From Acidimicrobiaceae bacterium (lineage in GTDB: Bacteria > Actinomycetota > Acidimicrobiia > Acidimicrobiales > Palsa-688), in the NCBI GenBank assembly GCA_003156795.1, contig PMHU01000328.1:15259-21396 (forward strand): a stretch of 6,138 nucleotides of DNA. Direction: 5' to 3'. The notes below the pieces were generated by a model. The model searched no databases. It saw only the letters and a program-made list of their open reading frames with translations, and was not told where the DNA came from. Positions 4,474-6,138 of this stretch are shown piece by piece (within the stretch, counting starts at the first letter, position 1; each line of letters opens with the position of its first letter). A program made the translations under genes and the position numbers.

Positions 4474-5976
4474 CTATCCAGTGCCGCGGTCGGAACTTCG
4501 CTTTGCTAGTTCTCGGCAGGTGGGGCATACGCCGGGATGGTCGAAGGGCTTGAACGCCCTGTTTTGGAGAGACATATTGGCGCGGCTCTTGCCGCATAGG
4601 GTCAGGTCGGTCTGATCGCCCAGGGCGTGGGAGACGTTCTGCTCTCTGACTTCGAGGAAGTCGGTGAAGGCTTCGGGCAGGCGTGGTCCGTCTCCCATCA
4701 GGAGTGCTCGGTTGTGCTCTACGTCCAGCCGGTGCTGGCGAAGTTGCGCCCGCATGGCCTGAATCTGTTCTTGCTCGCTGGGAAGGTCGAACGGCCAGAT
4801 AGATGGGGGGCGTTGGGGGTGCGCGCCGCTAAGGCTCCGATCTGTCCAGACGCTGTAGGGGTCGAACTCCTGGAGGAGGCCCTCGGCAGCCACGGGTACT
4901 CCTCCAGGCGGCGGCTGAGGCCACGACTCGCCGCTATAGAAAATCAGGCCATCGAGCAGGGTGCCGCCACCGACATCCCAGTAGGCGGTGTAGGGCGGTC
5001 CTATCACCATGGCCATCGGCGCGACCCTCGGAAAGCCGTTCCAGTCCCAGTCGCTGACAGGTGGAGGTCCAACATCGGAATCCCTGCTGGCCGTCCAATC
5101 AACTTCTCCGCCAGGGCGTTCGACCCATTCGCGGTTCGGGACAAGGCGAGCTTCGGCGTAGAACGGACGCAGCAGTCGGGATATCTCCTCGAACGCGACA
5201 GCTAGCTCTCGGCCCCAGCCGAGCTGGTTCAGGATCGACCCGCCAACCTCGATGCGAAGCGCGACCGGCACGACAGGGCCACGACCGAGTTGCAGAAAAC
5301 TAGCCCGATGGATCACCAACTCGGAGAACGGCGGCCGCACCTTTGTCAAAACGAGCTGATTTACGGCTCGCACGATGTATTCGGCCAGGCCCGTCAAGCC
5401 ATCTCGTTCGAGGCTGAACGGCAGCGGTTCGAAGTCGCCCCAACGAACAGGCACGGCCTCCGACAGGACCTGGTCGAGGGTCTGAACGAACGCCGTCGCT
5501 CCGGCAGGGGTGTAGACGGAGGGGTCCAGAGTCCACCAGATCATCGTCAACCGCTCGGCCTCCGACTTCAACGGGGACACCGGAATCGACCACCTAGTCC
5601 TCCGCGTACTCCCCGGCCTCCAAACGGTAGTTTCGTCGGCGATAACTCCACGCCCTGCTTTCGCCACAGTTCGTACCGCTCGCATCACCTTGTTCAGACC
5701 GGCCGCGGAGCCCTCCTCCAGCGAAATCTCGACGTGCCACGAGATCCCCGCAAGCAATGCGACCGCCTCCGGTGGGGCGTCCTCCCACGACATCGGGCTG
5801 GGCCCCCAGATGTCAGCGAACCAATCCCTTCCCTCCAAGTGGAACTGGTCCAGGCCATATCCGGAAAACGACTCTTCCGTCTCCGCCACACGATCCCAAC
5901 CCAAACCTTCGAGGACGGACCCAACATCTAACGGCTCGGCCAGAAAGACCTGAAACGACCTGCTCACAACCCACAC
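4474..5976 (-). CDS. Tryptophan-rich protein of unknown function with C-terminal three-cysteine cluster
   Basis: I do not recognise this 500-residue protein. It has no signal peptide or membrane segment, so it is probably cytosolic. It is unusually rich in tryptophan (about 20). Residues 1-150 hold alternating strands and helices, with VAKAGRGVIADETTVWRPG at 104-122. IWWTLDPSVYTPAGATAFVQ leads to LSEAVPVRWGDFEP (171-184), which looks like a conserved core. A long mixed region with Pro/Gly/Trp-rich loops (300-400) precedes a helical, Gln/Arg-rich segment (401-427). All three cysteines lie at the very end: Cys461, Cys484, Cys487 (C-x22-C-x2-C) with His480 nearby, which suggests a small zinc-binding finger. 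The start is uncertain: GTG 5976, or GTG 5967 giving MSRSFQVFLAEP; neither has a strong Shine-Dalgarno sequence. It is convergent with the SRPBCC gene (33 bases between stops). The whole frame is open and GC-biased, so it is probably functional. Confidence 0.85.
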   Translation of the reverse strand: MWVVSRSFQVFLAEPLDVGSVLEGLGWDRVAETEESFSGYGLDQFHLEGRDWFADIWGPSPMSWEDAPPEAVALLAGISWHVEISLEEGSAAGLNKVMRAVRTVAKAGRGVIADETTVWRPGSTRRTRWSIPVSPLKSEAERLTMIWWTLDPSVYTPAGATAFVQTLDQVLSEAVPVRWGDFEPLPFSLERDGLTGLAEYIVRAVNQLVLTKVRPPFSELVIHRASFLQLGRGPVVPVALRIEVGGSILNQLGWGRELAVAFEEISRLLRPFYAEARLVPNREWVERPGGEVDWTASRDSDVGPPPVSDWDWNGFPRVAPMAMVIGPPYTAYWDVGGGTLLDGLIFYSGESWPQPPPGGVPVAAEGLLQEFDPYSVWTDRSLSGAHPQRPPSIWPFDLPSEQEQIQAMRAQLRQHRLDVEHNRALLMGDGPRLPEAFTDFLEVREQNVSHALGDQTDLTLCGKSRANMSLQNRAFKPFDHPGVCPTCRELAKRSSDRGTG

Positions 5977-6138
5977 ACCTATCAGACCCAGCGGATCAGA
6001 TCACTTTGCGTTCGCTGGAGGGACTGTCCGTTGGGCCACCGGCGCTGGCGACTTTAAGCTATCGGGTTCGAGACGCCATCCGATTTGGGGTTGCCGCCAG
6101 TTATACTCTTGACGGTGACCGGCCCCCTGCAGTAGGTC
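5977..6138. other. Upstream region of the unknown gene, right window edge
   Basis: No gene is visible in these 162 bases. ATCAGA is repeated at 5981-5986 and 5995-6000, and GATCAGATC (5994-6002) is palindromic, close to the start of the minus-strand gene. They might be regulatory but are very short. A -10-like TATACT (+ strand, 6102-6107) and a -35-like TTGACG (6109-6114) are seen near the edge, but neither has a well-spaced partner inside the window. Confidence 0.35.

Noticed and set aside
4464..4474. GCCC-GCG-GGGC hairpin between the convergent genes as a terminator
   Set aside because: Only four base pairs and no T-run; it also overlaps the stop codon of the minus-strand gene.
4627..5931. 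Several plus-strand frames opposite the 500-residue protein
   Set aside because: Compositionally biased antisense shadows; the minus-strand frame is continuous over 1.5 kb with good codon bias.
6060..6095. GGTTCGAGAC, which resembles a tRNA T-arm
   Set aside because: The flanking bases do not form a 5-base T-stem, and no anticodon or acceptor stem can be drawn upstream.
6102..6138. TATACT and TTGACG as promoter boxes at the right edge
   Set aside because: Neither has a partner box at 16-18 bases within the window.
1..6138. CRISPR array, insertion sequence ends, rRNA or tRNA genes
   Set aside because: No regularly spaced repeats, no transposase motifs and no RNA gene signatures were seen on either strand.

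Overview
The window is GC-rich and its coding style points to an actinomycete, probably Streptomyces-, Mycobacterium- or Frankia-like. The signs are a GC-biased third codon position, frequent GTG starts, genes starting with no Shine-Dalgarno sequence, and an XRE regulator with an MmyB-like ligand domain, a type abundant in actinomycetes. This assignment is an inference; no marker gene is present.

Left part (1-2290): the window opens inside the last 43 codons of an alpha/beta-hydrolase-like gene (+). A 311-base gap with no gene I can support follows. Next is a divergent pair: an XRE/MmyB-like regulator (-) and a short-chain dehydrogenase/reductase, SDR (+). Their 101-base intergenic region carries inverted repeats that could be the operator. 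Directly behind the SDR, with its own strong ribosome binding site, lies the broken start of a second SDR. It shows a one-base frameshift and loses homology after the nucleotide-binding loop.

Middle (2290-2914): about 600 bases hold no convincing gene but do hold repeats, a strong hairpin and a short coding-like patch. It looks like decayed or rearranged DNA.

Right part (2915-5976): a secreted lipoprotein with a PsbP/DUF1795-like look (+) is followed by a two-gene operon, an ArsR-family repressor and an AHSA1/SRPBCC protein, joined by an ATGA stop/start overlap. The operon has the clearest regulatory site in the window: a near-consensus promoter whose -35 to -10 interval is filled by a perfect 8-6-8 inverted repeat, with the predicted transcript starting at the ATG itself (leaderless). 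Convergent to it is a 500-residue, tryptophan-rich protein of unknown function with a three-cysteine cluster at its C terminus (-). The last 160 bases lie upstream of that gene and hold nothing I can call firmly.

The window is mostly ordinary accessory and regulatory genes. The points most worth attention are the self-operated leaderless arsR promoter, the unrecognised 500-residue protein and the SDR pseudogene.
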